From Herbaspirillum seropedicae (GTDB lineage Bacteria > Pseudomonadota > Gammaproteobacteria > Burkholderiales > Burkholderiaceae_D): a stretch of 64,000 nt of DNA. The DNA lies in the NCBI RefSeq assembly GCF_001040945.1, contig NZ_CP011930.1:2581704-2645703 (forward strand), written 5' to 3'. The notes under the pieces are model-generated. The model saw nothing but the letters and a program-made list of their open reading frames with translations, did no database searches and was not told the DNA's origin. The position numbers and the translations under genes are program-made. Of this stretch, positions 45,166 through 58,226 are shown in pieces. Each line of letters begins with the position of its first letter. Positions within the stretch are counted from its first letter, which is position 1.

Positions 45166-48100
45166 TTGGAAAATCTTCCCCTCACCGATTTTTCTCCACG
45201 CATCTATTGCGTCGATCCTTCCCTGGTGGCGTCCCCCGATTGGGATGATCTGCTGGGCCGGTGCGCGGCAATGGGGTTCGATCATGTGCTGCTGTGCGGT
45301 GACCTAGTGGATGCCTCGTTTGCAGAAGTCGCCAAGCTCTGCAAGGGCCACCGCTTGCGCCTGCTGGCGGACCTGTCGCTCACGCGCTTCTACGCCGGCG
45401 ATCCGGTGCTGACCAGTCATGCAGACTGGTTCGCACCGCAGAGCAGCGCCGCGGTAGGCCTGTCGAGCCAGGACCTCGCTTCCGATCCCTTGCCTGATCC
45501 CCGCTACCCCAGCGTCATGGATGAGCGTGACGACGAGCTCGTCACGCGCAGAGCGCGCTTCGACGATCCCGTCGCCGCCGACGCCATGCTCGACTGGTGG
45601 CGCGCGCGCTTGATGACCCTGGTGGACGCCGGCGTGGCCGGCTTCCGTTGCCAGGAGCCGGCCAGCATCCCGGCGGATTTCTGGCGTCGCCTTATTGCAG
45701 GCATACGCCAGCAGCAGGCGGACTGCCGCTTCCTCGCCTGGACGCCAGGCTGCACGCATGATCAGCTTGATGGACTGGCCGGTATCGGTTTTGACGCCGT
45801 TTTTTCTTCCGGGGCATGGTGGGACTTCCGGGATCCCTGGTATTTCCGCGAATACCGCAAGCTCGCCGCGATCGCGCCGGTGCTGGCCTTCCCGGAAGAT
45901 CCATCGGGTCCCCGGCTGGCGCGTGTGCACGGTTTTCGCGATCCGCAGACGCGACGCCTGGGCGCGCTGCGGGCCTTGCAATTCGCCACCCTCAGCGCGG
46001 AGGGGTGGATGATGCCGATGGGCTTCGAATTCGGCCTTACCGCGGCGCTGAGGGTCGCGCATCGGGCAGGCAGCGCCACCCGATTGAGCGATCCGGAAGC
46101 CTTCAAGCGGGCCTGTGCCGACGCCGATCTTGATTTCACCCGCGAGATCACGGAAGCCAACCGCACCCTCGCGCAACGACGCCAGTCACCCCCCAAATCC
46201 TTGGCGCTGCGCTTGACGCCGCTGAGCGCCCCCGATTCGCCATGGCTGCTCATGGAACGTCACGGCGTCAATGTAGAAGATGGTCTGCTCATTGCCGTCA
46301 ATCCCGCGCTGGATAGACCGGTACGCATCACGGATGACGGTTGGCAGCAGCGGCTGCAAGAGAGCGTCGCGCCATGGCAGGAAGACGGACTTGTGCTGGA
46401 ACCCGGCGCTGTGAAGGTACTGCCTCTGAAGCCGCTGCAAGGCGTCTCTGGTGAGCTTGATCAGGCCACCCCTGCGCTAGGCGACATGCGTTCCCGCCGT
46501 ATTGCCATTGAACGTGTTTCACCCGCCGTAGACGACGGCGCTTTCGCCGCCAAGCGCATCGTTGGCGAACATTTCGTGATCGCTGCCGATATCTTCATGG
46601 ATGGACACGACCATCTTGCCGCCGAGGTGTTGGTGCGGGCTGCCGATGAAGCCCAGTGGCGTCGCATTCCCATGCATCCCGATGTTAATGACCGGTGGCA
46701 GGCCCGGGTATCCCTCACGCGCCTGGGACGACATTACTTCTGTATCGAAGCCTGGAGCGATGTCTTCGACACCTTCCGCGATGGCCTGCAAAAGAAGCTG
46801 ATGGCGGGACAGGATGTGTCCCTGGAGATGGAAGAAGGGCGCTTGCTCATCGCCCGCCTGGTCCAACGCGCGGTGGAACAGGAGCTCGAACCCAGCGTGC
46901 TGGAATCCAGCAGGGCCCTGCTCAAGGCGCTCGGAGGCCCGCCCTCGAAAACGCGACGAAGTGCAGCGGGCAAGCAGGCCGACACCGATAAACGGCTGGC
47001 CTTCCTGTGTGCGGAAGAGACCCGCCAACTGGTGGAACAACTGACCGGGCTGGCGGGGGAGCGGGCGTTTCTTTCCCGTACCGATGCCGAATATCCATTG
47101 GAAGCGGAGCGCAGGTCCGCCGCGTTCTCCAGCTGGTACGAACTGTTTCCGCGCTCCCAGAGCGGGAGCGCCGATGTGCACGGAAATTTCGATGACGTCA
47201 TCGCCCGCCTGCCGGCGATCCGCGCCATGGGTTTCGATACGCTCTATTTCCCGCCCATCCATCCGATCGGCAAGAAGCACCGCAAGGGAAAAAACAATAG
47301 CGTCACCGCCGGACCCGACGATCCCGGCAGCCCTTACGCCATCGGCAGCGAAGAAGGCGGGCATGACGCGATCCACCCGCAGTTGGGGACCTTCGAAGAC
47401 TTTGCGCGCCTGCGTGACGCGGCGGCGGCCCACGGCCTGGAGCTGGCGCTGGATTTTGCGATTCAGTGCTCGCCAGACCATCCCTGGCTGAAGACGCATC
47501 CAGGCTGGTTCGCCTGGCGTCCCGACGGGTCGATGCGCTATGCGGAGAATCCTCCCAAGAAATACCAGGATATCGTCAATGTTGATTTCTATGCCGAGGA
47601 CGCCATCCCCGAGCTCTGGCTGGCCCTGCGCGACATCGTGGTGTTCTGGGTGCAGCAGGGTGTGTCCGTATTTCGCGTCGATAACCCGCATACCAAGCCG
47701 TTCCCATTCTGGGAATGGATGATTGCGTCCGTGCGCAGCCGCTATCCGCAGGTGATCTTCCTGTCCGAAGCCTTTACCCGCCCCAAGCCGATGTACCGGC
47801 TGGCCAAGGTGGGTTTCTCGCAGTCCTACACCTATTTCACCTGGCGTCACGGCAAGCAGGAGCTGATCGACTACCTGACCGAGTTGACGACCGACACTGG
47901 CCACGCGGCCCAACCGCGCGACTTCTTCCGGCCGCATTTCTTTGTCAATACGCCCGACATCAATCCCTATTTCCTGCAGCGCTCAGGACGCGCAGGTTTC
48001 CAGATACGCGCCGCGCTCGCGGCCACCTTGTCGGGATTATGGGGCGTGTACAGCGGCTTCGAGCTAGGCGAGGCCAACGCGGTGCCGGGCAAGGAGGAAT

Positions 48101-48564
48101 ACCTCGATTCCGAGAAATACGAAATCCGCAGCTGGGACTGGCAACGCCCCGGCAACATCATCGAGGACATCACCCGCCTCAATCGCATACGTACCGAAAA
48201 CCCCGCCTTGCAGACGCATCTGGGCGTGCGTTTCCTGCCGGTCAGCAATGATCAGATCCTGTACTTCGTCAAATCCACGCCAGCCGCGCCGTCGGGCAGA
48301 GCGGCTGTCGAGGGCGGCCTGCGATTCGGCGACAACACCATCCTGGTGGCAATCAACCTGGATCCTTTCCAATCGCAACAAGGCGAGATCGAACTACCGC
48401 TGGCCGGCTTTGGCCTGCCCGAGGGTGCTGAGCCAGCGCATCTGGAGGTGGTGGATCTGCTTGGTGAAGATCGTTTCAAGTGGTATGGCAGACATCAGTC
48501 GATCACTCTTGATCCGCGTGAACGCCCGTACCGTATCTGGCGCATTCGCGCAGGGGAGACCTGA
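45166..48564 (+). CDS. glgE: Maltosyltransferase GlgE with an extra N-terminal GH13-like domain
   Basis: GlgE extends alpha-1,4-glucan using maltose 1-phosphate. This 1132-residue form is about 450 residues longer than standard GlgE. The catalytic half has nucleophile D839 in FRVDNPHTKPF, acid/base E868 in FLSEAFTRPK and D931 in VNTPDINPYF. The N-terminal domain resembles a GH13 barrel, but the matching position in GFRCQEPASIP is C162, so it is probably inactive. The start is a TTG at 45166 with GAGAGA upstream. The next in-frame ATG would remove conserved sequence. treS follows after one base. Confidence 0.92.
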   Translation: MENLPLTDFSPRIYCVDPSLVASPDWDDLLGRCAAMGFDHVLLCGDLVDASFAEVAKLCKGHRLRLLADLSLTRFYAGDPVLTSHADWFAPQSSAAVGLSSQDLASDPLPDPRYPSVMDERDDELVTRRARFDDPVAADAMLDWWRARLMTLVDAGVAGFRCQEPASIPADFWRRLIAGIRQQQADCRFLAWTPGCTHDQLDGLAGIGFDAVFSSGAWWDFRDPWYFREYRKLAAIAPVLAFPEDPSGPRLARVHGFRDPQTRRLGALRALQFATLSAEGWMMPMGFEFGLTAALRVAHRAGSATRLSDPEAFKRACADADLDFTREITEANRTLAQRRQSPPKSLALRLTPLSAPDSPWLLMERHGVNVEDGLLIAVNPALDRPVRITDDGWQQRLQESVAPWQEDGLVLEPGAVKVLPLKPLQGVSGELDQATPALGDMRSRRIAIERVSPAVDDGAFAAKRIVGEHFVIAADIFMDGHDHLAAEVLVRAADEAQWRRIPMHPDVNDRWQARVSLTRLGRHYFCIEAWSDVFDTFRDGLQKKLMAGQDVSLEMEEGRLLIARLVQRAVEQELEPSVLESSRALLKALGGPPSKTRRSAAGKQADTDKRLAFLCAEETRQLVEQLTGLAGERAFLSRTDAEYPLEAERRSAAFSSWYELFPRSQSGSADVHGNFDDVIARLPAIRAMGFDTLYFPPIHPIGKKHRKGKNNSVTAGPDDPGSPYAIGSEEGGHDAIHPQLGTFEDFARLRDAAAAHGLELALDFAIQCSPDHPWLKTHPGWFAWRPDGSMRYAENPPKKYQDIVNVDFYAEDAIPELWLALRDIVVFWVQQGVSVFRVDNPHTKPFPFWEWMIASVRSRYPQVIFLSEAFTRPKPMYRLAKVGFSQSYTYFTWRHGKQELIDYLTELTTDTGHAAQPRDFFRPHFFVNTPDINPYFLQRSGRAGFQIRAALAATLSGLWGVYSGFELGEANAVPGKEEYLDSEKYEIRSWDWQRPGNIIEDITRLNRIRTENPALQTHLGVRFLPVSNDQILYFVKSTPAAPSGRAAVEGGLRFGDNTILVAINLDPFQSQQGEIELPLAGFGLPEGAEPAHLEVVDLLGEDRFKWYGRHQSITLDPRERPYRIWRIRAGET

Positions 48565-48565
48565 G

Positions 48566-52072
<3,507 letters not shown>

Positions 52073-52106
52073 CGACCCGACACGACTGATCGACAAAGGA
52101 GCAGCA

Positions 52107-54521
52107 ATGCCAGCGTCACGACGAAAAAGCCTCACTGAAGCCCCAGGCGCGCCGCCATCGGAGGTGGTGCTGGATGAGTCCCTGGTCGCGCGCCTGATGC
52201 AGGGACGACTGGGAGACCCCTTTGCCTTGCTGGGACCGCGCGAGATCGCCGACGCGCCGGAGGCGACGCAGAAGGCCAAGGCCAAGCGGCTGCGGCTTTG
52301 CTGCTATTTCCCCGGCGCCAGCGCGGTGCAGGTCTATGCCCGTACGTCCGCCGCACCTGACGAGCTTCACGCGCCGGACTCGACGGGTTCGCTGTTGGGC
52401 AGCCTGCATGAGTGGTCGCCCGCCACTGGCCAGGGCGAGTCGGATCATGACCAGGAAGCGCCGCGCCAGCGCAGCGGCGTCTTCTTTGGCGAGGTCAAGC
52501 TGCCCAGACGTGCAGTGCAGCCCCCGATTCCCTATGTCTTCCACGTCACCTGGCGCGGCGCTGACGGCAGGGAAACGCTGCAGATCACCGAAGACGCCTA
52601 CGCTTTCGGCCTCTTGCTGAGCGATTTCGATCTGCATCTCTTCCGCGAAGGCCGGCACCGGCAGCTGGCGCGCTGCTTAGGATCGCAAGTCATGCAGATC
52701 GACGGCGTAGAAGGGGTGCGCTTTGCGGTCTGGGCGCCCAATGCGCAGCGCGTCTCCGTGATCGGCGACTTCAATCAATGGGATGGCCGACGCAATCCCA
52801 TGCGCCTGCGTCAGAGCGCCGGTGTGTGGGAACTGTTCGTCCCGCGCCTGGGCGATGGTGCGCTCTACAAGTATGAAATCATCGGCCCCCACGGCGAGCT
52901 GTTGCCCGGCAAAGCCGACCCGATGGCGCGGGCGACGGAAGTCCCGCCGGCCACGGCCTCCCGCGTCATCGACGACAGCAAGCTGGTCAGCGGCCGCCGC
53001 TGGCAGGATGCGCACTGGCTGCAGCAACGTGCGCAAGGGCAGACCCGGCAAGCGCCGATGTCGATCTATGAAGTCCATGCCGCCTCGTGGCTGCGGCTGC
53101 CGGGGGAGGGCAACCGCAACCTCGACTGGAATGAACTGGCGGACCGCCTGATCCCCTACGTCAAAGGCATGGGCTTCACGCATGTGGAATTGCTGCCGGT
53201 GATGGAGCATCCCTTTGGCGGCTCATGGGGTTACCAGCCCTTGTCGCAGTTCGCGCCCAGCGCGCGCTTCGGTCCGCCGGCCGAGTTTGCCACGTTCGTG
53301 GATGCCTGCCATCGCGCCGGGATAGGCGTGCTGCTCGACTGGGTGCCGGCGCACTTCCCATCCGATCCGCATGGGCTGGCCTATTTTGATGGCACGCCCT
53401 TGTACGAGCATGGCGATCCCCGCGAAGGCATCCATCAGGACTGGAACACCCACATCTACAACCTCGGACGCCACGAAGTACGCGGATTTCTGATCGCCAG
53501 CGCGCTGGAATGGCTGGAGCATTTCCATGTCGATGGGCTGCGCGTGGACGCGGTCGCGTCCATGCTCTATCGCGACTACAGCCGCAGCAGCGGCCAATGG
53601 GTGCCCAACATCCATGGCGGCCGGGAAAACCTGGAGGCCGTGGATTTCCTGCGCGAGCTCAACCAGACCGTCGCCGAGCGCTGCCCCGGGGCGCTGATGA
53701 TCGCCGAGGAATCCACCGCCTGGCCCGGCGTGACAGCGCCGGTGTCTGAGGGCGGCCTGGGATTCACCTACAAGTGGAACATGGGCTGGATGCACGACAC
53801 GCTACGTTATGTGGAGCTCGACAGCATCTACCGCCGCTACCATCATCACGACATCACCTTCGGCATGATCTATGCGTTTTCGGAATCCTTCGTGCTGCCG
53901 ATTTCCCACGATGAAGTGGTGCATGGGAAGGGCACGCTGCTGCAAAAGATGGCCGGTGACGCCTGGCAGCGTTTCGCCAATCTGCGCGCCTATCTCGGCT
54001 TCATGTGGACGCATCCCGGCAAGAAGCTGCTCTTCATGGGCTGCGAGTTTGCCGAAACCAGGGAATTCGACCCCGACCGGTCACCGCACTGGGACCTGCT
54101 CGACGACGCCCACCACCGTGGCGTCCAGCGGCTGGTGCGAGACCTGAACCGGCTGTACGCAGGCACGCCGGCCCTGTATCGGCATGACACGGAAGCCAAG
54201 GGCTTTTCCTGGGTGGTCGGCAATGACGAGCTCAATAGCGTCTTCGCCTATCTCCGCCAGACGGACGATGAAGCGCCGGTCCTGGTGGTGATCAACATGA
54301 CCCCGGTGCCGCGCCACCACTACCGGATAGGCGTGCCCCCTGGCCAGACCCAGCAGGATCGATGGGAGGAAATCCTCAATACCGATGCAGATTGCTATGG
54401 CGGCAGCCACCTGGGCAATGGCGGCCAGTTGAGGGCGCAGGCGCAAGCCTGTCATGGCCACGCCAGTTCGCTGGTGCTGACCTTGCCGCCCTTGTCGACG
54501 CTGGTGCTGCGCCGGGGCTGA
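52107..54521 (+). CDS. glgB: 1,4-alpha-glucan branching enzyme GlgB
   Basis: GlgB adds alpha-1,6 branches to the glucan made by GlgE. The protein has N-terminal CBM48-type modules ([20 protein letters not shown]) and a GH13 barrel. Nucleophile D481 lies in [11 protein letters not shown], acid/base E534 in [11 protein letters not shown], and [12 protein letters not shown] follows. I use the ATG at 52107 (804 residues), which has AAAGGAG upstream. An earlier ATG at 52062 overlaps treS by 11 bases and adds 15 residues. It completes the treS-glgE-glgB pathway operon. Confidence 0.95.
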   Translation: MPASRRKSLTEAPGAPPSEVVLDESLVARLMQGRLGDPFALLGPREIADAPEATQKAKAKRLRLCCYFPGASAVQVYARTSAAPDELHAPDSTGSLLGSLHEWSPATGQGESDHDQEAPRQRSGVFFGEVKLPRRAVQPPIPYVFHVTWRGADGRETLQITEDAYAFGLLLSDFDLHLFREGRHRQLARCLGSQVMQIDGVEGVRFAVWAPNAQRVSVIGDFNQWDGRRNPMRLRQSAGVWELFVPRLGDGALYKYEIIGPHGELLPGKADPMARATEVPPATASRVIDDSKLVSGRRWQDAHWLQQRAQGQTRQAPMSIYEVHAASWLRLPGEGNRNLDWNELADRLIPYVKGMGFTHVELLPVMEHPFGGSWGYQPLSQFAPSARFGPPAEFATFVDACHRAGIGVLLDWVPAHFPSDPHGLAYFDGTPLYEHGDPREGIHQDWNTHIYNLGRHEVRGFLIASALEWLEHFHVDGLRVDAVASMLYRDYSRSSGQWVPNIHGGRENLEAVDFLRELNQTVAERCPGALMIAEESTAWPGVTAPVSEGGLGFTYKWNMGWMHDTLRYVELDSIYRRYHHHDITFGMIYAFSESFVLPISHDEVVHGKGTLLQKMAGDAWQRFANLRAYLGFMWTHPGKKLLFMGCEFAETREFDPDRSPHWDLLDDAHHRGVQRLVRDLNRLYAGTPALYRHDTEAKGFSWVVGNDELNSVFAYLRQTDDEAPVLVVINMTPVPRHHYRIGVPPGQTQQDRWEEILNTDADCYGGSHLGNGGQLRAQAQACHGHASSLVLTLPPLSTLVLRRG

Positions 54522-54540
54522 CGTCAGCGCTGACGTCAGC
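54517..54540. repeat. Tandem duplicate of the palindrome GCTGACGTCAGC at the end of glgB
   Basis: The 12-bp palindrome GCTGACGTCAGC occurs twice back to back (54517-54528 and 54529-54540), overlapping the glgB stop codon. In RNA the two copies can pair as one long stem. There is no T-run, so its purpose is unclear. It could be an mRNA-end structure or a tandem protein-binding site. Confidence 0.55.
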
Positions 54541-54637
54541 GGTATCCCACAACACATCGTCCGTGCCGCCGATGTTGCCCAGACAGGCTTGAGCGCATCA
54601 TCTGGTTTCCGACTAACGACGTACTTTGGAGACACTC

Positions 54638-55111
54638 ATGGATAGCCAGGACGCACTTACCCTCTTGCAGGGAGACCATCGCGAAGCCGAAGAGCTCTTT
54701 GAAAAATTTGAAGACATCAAGGACAAGGCCAGCGCGCAAGAAAAATTCGAGCTCGCGCAAAAGGTCTGCGGCGCGCTACTCATCCATATGGAAATCGAAG
54801 AAAAGATCTTTTACCCGCAGGTGCGCCAGCGCATCGGTGACGATGACCTGATGAATGAATCCGTGGTCGAGCATGCAGGAGCCAAGGATCTGATCAAGCA
54901 ATTGGGCGAGCTCAAGGCAGACGATCCCATGTTTGACGCGAAAATGAAGGTCTTGAGCGAACAGATCCAGCATCACGTCGAGGAAGAGGAGTCCGAGATG
55001 TTTCCCAAGGTCCGCAAGGCCAATCTCGACCTGCAGGTGCTGGGCGCAGAACTGCTCAAGGGCAAGACCCAGATGCAGGAAGAGCAGGGCTTGGCACCTG
55101 TGGCGTCTTGA
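54638..55111 (+). CDS. Hemerythrin HHE-domain protein
   Basis: This 157-residue all-helical protein has the spaced metal ligands of a di-iron hemerythrin domain: H in LQGDHREAEELFEKFE, HMEIEEKIFYP, EHAGAKDLI, and HHVEEEESEMFP. Such proteins bind oxygen or nitric oxide, or protect iron centres. The ATG at 54638 has TTGGAGA upstream and is preferred to a TTG at 54626. It follows glgB by about 117 bases in the same direction. Confidence 0.88.
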   Translation: MDSQDALTLLQGDHREAEELFEKFEDIKDKASAQEKFELAQKVCGALLIHMEIEEKIFYPQVRQRIGDDDLMNESVVEHAGAKDLIKQLGELKADDPMFDAKMKVLSEQIQHHVEEEESEMFPKVRKANLDLQVLGAELLKGKTQMQEEQGLAPVAS

Positions 55112-55118
55112 GTCCGCG

Positions 55119-55163
55119 CCCTATGCACGGCTTGTCAGGATAGCTTGGTCGCAGTGCATAGGG
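55119..55163. repeat. Inverted repeat between convergent genes
   Basis: CCCTATGCAC (55119-55128) and GTGCATAGGG (55154-55163) are perfect complements separated by 25 bases. They lie between the convergent hemerythrin and tauC genes. A bidirectional transcription barrier is possible, but no T-run is present. Confidence 0.45.
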
Positions 55164-55217
55164 TGGGCGAGGGTCTGAGAGCGGACCGGCGGCGGAAAGC
55201 AGGGACGACCGAAAGCT

Positions 55218-56099
55218 TCAGCTCTTGCCTTTCCAGGGAACCAGCGCGCGTTCCAGCAGGCGCATGCCATAGCTGAAGGCGAACGCGCAGGTGGCGATGA
55301 GGGCGATGCCCACGAAGACCGCGTCGGTGGCCAGGAAGTGGGAAGCGGACATGATCATGTAGCCGATGCCGCGATTGGAGGCGATCAGCTCGGCCGCCAC
55401 CAGCGTGCTCCAGCCCACCCCCAGGGCGATGCGGATGCCCGTCAGGATTTCCGGCAGCGCCGAGGGCAGCACTACTTCGGTCAGCAGTTGCCAGCGCGTG
55501 GCGCCCAGCGAGAGCGCGGCATTGACCCGTTCCTGCGGCAGCGAACGCACGCCCGCCTGGGCCGACAGGACCACCGGCGCAAACATGGCCAGGGTCAGCA
55601 GCGTGATCTTGGAGGCTTCACCGATGCCCAGCCAGATGATCATCAGCGGCAGATAAGCCAGCGGCGGCAGCGGCCAGTAGAACTCGATGGGCGTGTCCAG
55701 CACGCCCTTGACCCAGCGGTTCAGCCCCATCAGCAAGCCCACCGGGATGCCCAGCAAGACCGCGATGACGCCCGCCGTGAGGATGCGCAGCAGACTGGCG
55801 CCGACGTGTTCGGCCAGGGTGGCATTGGCATAGCCGTCTTCCCAGATGCTCTGCGCGACCTTGAGCACCTCGGCCGGCGTAGGCAGGAACAGGTGCGGCA
55901 CCCAGCCGGTCTGCGCGATCAGCCACCACAGCGCTAGGATGACGATGCCGGCCGCTATGCTGATGCGCGCCGTGGAGCCTTCAGCGATACCGAAGCTGCG
56001 CATCTTCACCAGCGGTGGCGGCTGGTCGGCTTGGGCTTGTGCGGAGGGATCGGGGCGCAGCGCGTTGAGCAAGGGGAGCGGTTGAACTTGGTCGTTCAT
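55218..56099 (-). CDS. tauC: TauC/SsuC-family ABC transporter permease
   Basis: This 293-residue permease has six hydrophobic helices, the N-terminal [16 protein letters not shown] typical of the aliphatic sulfonate/nitrate/taurine group, and the coupling loop [40 protein letters not shown] near the end also matches TauC. The ATG at 56099 overlaps the tauB stop (ATGA). It is the last gene of the tauABC set. Confidence 0.9.
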   Translation of the reverse strand: MNDQVQPLPLLNALRPDPSAQAQADQPPPLVKMRSFGIAEGSTARISIAAGIVILALWWLIAQTGWVPHLFLPTPAEVLKVAQSIWEDGYANATLAEHVGASLLRILTAGVIAVLLGIPVGLLMGLNRWVKGVLDTPIEFYWPLPPLAYLPLMIIWLGIGEASKITLLTLAMFAPVVLSAQAGVRSLPQERVNAALSLGATRWQLLTEVVLPSALPEILTGIRIALGVGWSTLVAAELIASNRGIGYMIMSASHFLATDAVFVGIALIATCAFAFSYGMRLLERALVPWKGKS

Positions 56100-56881
56100 G
56101 ATGTAACAAGGTCCTCGGACTGGTGGACGATGGCGCGGATCTCTTCGCGCAGTTCGGCAAAGGCAGGTTCGGTCTTGATGGCGCGTGCCTCGCACCCGGC
56201 GGCGAAGCGGCGCACGAAGTCGGTCTCGAAACGGGCCACGATGCGCCCCGGGCGGGGTGACATCACGATCACTTCAGTGCCCAGGAAGAGGGCTTCCTCG
56301 ATGGAATGGGTAATGAAGAAAACTTGCTTGCCCGTGCGTGCCCAGACGGAAACCAGCAACTCCTGCATCTGTTCGCGGGTCATGCTGTCGAGCGCACCGA
56401 AAGGCTCGTCCATGAGCAGGATCTTGGGGTTGGGGGCCAGGGCGCGGGCCAGGCCCACACGCTGGCGCATGCCGCCGGAGAGCTCATAGGGCGCGGCGCG
56501 GGCGAAGTCCTGCAGACCCACCAGGCGCAGCAGTTCTTGCGCACGCTCGCGGCTGTCGCTCTTGGAGACGCCGGCAAACTTCAGCCCCAGGGCGACGTTG
56601 TCCTGCACCGATTTCCAGGGCAGCAGGCTGTCCTTCTGGAACACCACGCCGCGCTCGGCGCCCGGCCCCGAGACCGGCTGGCCATCGAGGCTGATGCGCC
56701 CTTCGGACAGCGGCAGGAAGCCGGCCATCGCATTGAGCAGGGTGGACTTCCCGCAGCCGGAGGTTCCCAGTGCGACGACGAAGCCGCCGTTGGGAATGTC
56801 CAGCGAGACCCGGTCCAGCGCATGGACGCGCTGCTTGTCCCGTCCGGAAAAGTAGACGCTGGCGTTTTCGACTTTCAACAT
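56096..56881 (-). CDS. tauB: TauB-type ABC transporter ATP-binding protein
   Basis: This 261-residue ATPase has Walker [10 protein letters not shown], the TauB-like [20 protein letters not shown], signature [15 protein letters not shown], Walker [13 protein letters not shown] and the switch in [20 protein letters not shown] is characteristic of taurine importers among the sulfonate transporters. I start at the ATG at 56881. A frame to 56941 adds 20 unlikely residues. It lies 100 bases after tauA. Confidence 0.9.
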   Translation of the reverse strand: MLKVENASVYFSGRDKQRVHALDRVSLDIPNGGFVVALGTSGCGKSTLLNAMAGFLPLSEGRISLDGQPVSGPGAERGVVFQKDSLLPWKSVQDNVALGLKFAGVSKSDSRERAQELLRLVGLQDFARAAPYELSGGMRQRVGLARALAPNPKILLMDEPFGALDSMTREQMQELLVSVWARTGKQVFFITHSIEEALFLGTEVIVMSPRPGRIVARFETDFVRRFAAGCEARAIKTEPAFAELREEIRAIVHQSEDLVTS

Positions 56882-56981
56882 GGCTTGTTCTTTCCAGGCC
56901 GTTGATGCGAAAGCGCCGTGCCTTAGTCTTCCTATCGGCACGGCAAGTCCGCAAACGGCATCAATCTACGGGCAGGGTGGC

Positions 56982-57989
56982 TTACTTCAGTCCGGCCACT
57001 GCCGTCGGAGTCACGAAGGCCGCGTAGCTGGGCAGCACGTCGGAGATCTTCTTCTGTTCCTTCAGGAAGACGGCGGTTTCCTTGAGGATCCTGGCGATGC
57101 CGGAGTTCTCGCCCCCACCCAGCCAGGTCGGCGAAGCCTGGGCGGCCACTGGCACCAGGTTCAGGTTCTGCAGGCCGGCGGCCTGGTCGGCGGGCGTGCC
57201 GCCGAGCAGCTTGGCCAGCAGGCGGGCGTTCTCGCTATCCTTGTTCCAGGCGGCCTTGTCGTTCTGGAAGGAGAGGCTGGCCTTGTCGATCACGGCGCTG
57301 AAGGTCTTCAGGAATTCCGGGTGTTCCTTGGCAAAGCTGCCCGTGGCGATCCAGGCCGAGAAGGTCGGCGCGCCCTTGTCGGCCACGTCCTTGGAGGTCA
57401 CCAGGACCTTGCCGTTCTTCTTCAGTTCGGTCAGCGCCGGGTCCCAGACGAAGCCGCCGTCGATGTCGCCACGGTTGTAGGCGGCAACGATGTCAGGCTG
57501 GGGAATGGCGAAGACCTTCACATCCTTCTCGGTCCAGCCCTGGCTCTTGATCAGCGCCAGCAACTGGTAATGGTCGGTGGAGACAGGCGCGGCAGCCAGC
57601 TTCTTGCCCTTGAGGTCGGCCACGCTGTTGATGCCCGCGCCATTGCGCACCACCAGGGCTTCATCGGTCCCGGAGATCGAGGCCAGGTAGAAGGCCTTGA
57701 CGTCCAGCCCGCGCGAAGCCGCAGCCGCCAGCGGGCTCGAGCCCACGTAGCCCACCTGCACGTCGCCGCCGGCAATGGCCGCGATCACATCAGCGCCGGA
57801 GTTGAACTTGCGGAAGTCGATCTTCTTTCCGGTCGCCTTTTCGAATTCGCCATTGGCAATGGCCAGGGAGGACGGCAGGGCGTCGCTCTGGTAGCCCACC
57901 ACGATGGGCTTGTCGGCAGCGTTGGCGCCAGCGCCGGCCAGCAGCAGGGCGGCGATGGCGGTGTTGAATACTCTTCTTGTGATGTTCAT
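56982..57989 (-). CDS. tauA: TauA-type taurine/sulfonate-binding protein
   Basis: This 335-residue periplasmic protein has a signal peptide (cleavage near GANAADK) and the TauA fold: VVGYQSDALPSSLAIANGEF, GGDVQVGYVGSSPLAAAASRG, GTDEALVVRNGAGI and GDIDGGFVWDPALTELKKNG. The DPAL segment and overall pattern match taurine-binding proteins. It is the first gene of the unit and lies downstream of the encapsulin operon terminator, so it has its own promoter. Confidence 0.9.
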   Translation of the reverse strand: MNITRRVFNTAIAALLLAGAGANAADKPIVVGYQSDALPSSLAIANGEFEKATGKKIDFRKFNSGADVIAAIAGGDVQVGYVGSSPLAAAASRGLDVKAFYLASISGTDEALVVRNGAGINSVADLKGKKLAAAPVSTDHYQLLALIKSQGWTEKDVKVFAIPQPDIVAAYNRGDIDGGFVWDPALTELKKNGKVLVTSKDVADKGAPTFSAWIATGSFAKEHPEFLKTFSAVIDKASLSFQNDKAAWNKDSENARLLAKLLGGTPADQAAGLQNLNLVPVAAQASPTWLGGGENSGIARILKETAVFLKEQKKISDVLPSYAAFVTPTAVAGLK

Positions 57990-58176
57990 TGCTGGTTCCT
58001 GTTATTGGTTTCAACGGGGTGTGCAACATTGCGCAGTTGCTGAGTATGCAAAGCAGGTGCGGCTTGCACAACGACCGTTTTCGCCGTTTCTTATGCGGAT
58101 TTCGCCGATGGCGGCGTGCGTTGATCTGCCAGTGCTCGACAGTCTGCGCATCGGTCCACGGCGTTTTCCAAGGAAC
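57990..58176 (-). promoter_or_regulatory. Promoter region of tauABC
   Basis: Reading the minus strand, TTGTGC and CATACT separated by 17 bases make a moderate sigma-70 promoter near 58040-58070. TGTGCAA (58020-58026) and TTGCACA (58064-58070) form an inverted repeat that brackets it. Sulfonate genes are usually under CysB/Cbl control. I could not confirm such a site by eye. Confidence 0.4.
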
Positions 58177-58205
58177 AAAAAAAAACGGCCGCACGAGGCG
58201 GCCGT
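58177..58205 (-). terminator. Terminator of the encapsulin-cysteine desulfurase operon
   Basis: On the minus strand a perfect 8-bp stem (ACGGCCGC at 58185-58192 with GCGGCCGT at 58198-58205) is followed by a run of nine Ts. It lies 22 bases after the cysteine desulfurase stop codon and separates that operon from tauABC. Confidence 0.88.
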
Positions 58206-58226
58206 TGCAAGTCCTGCAGGAAGGGA

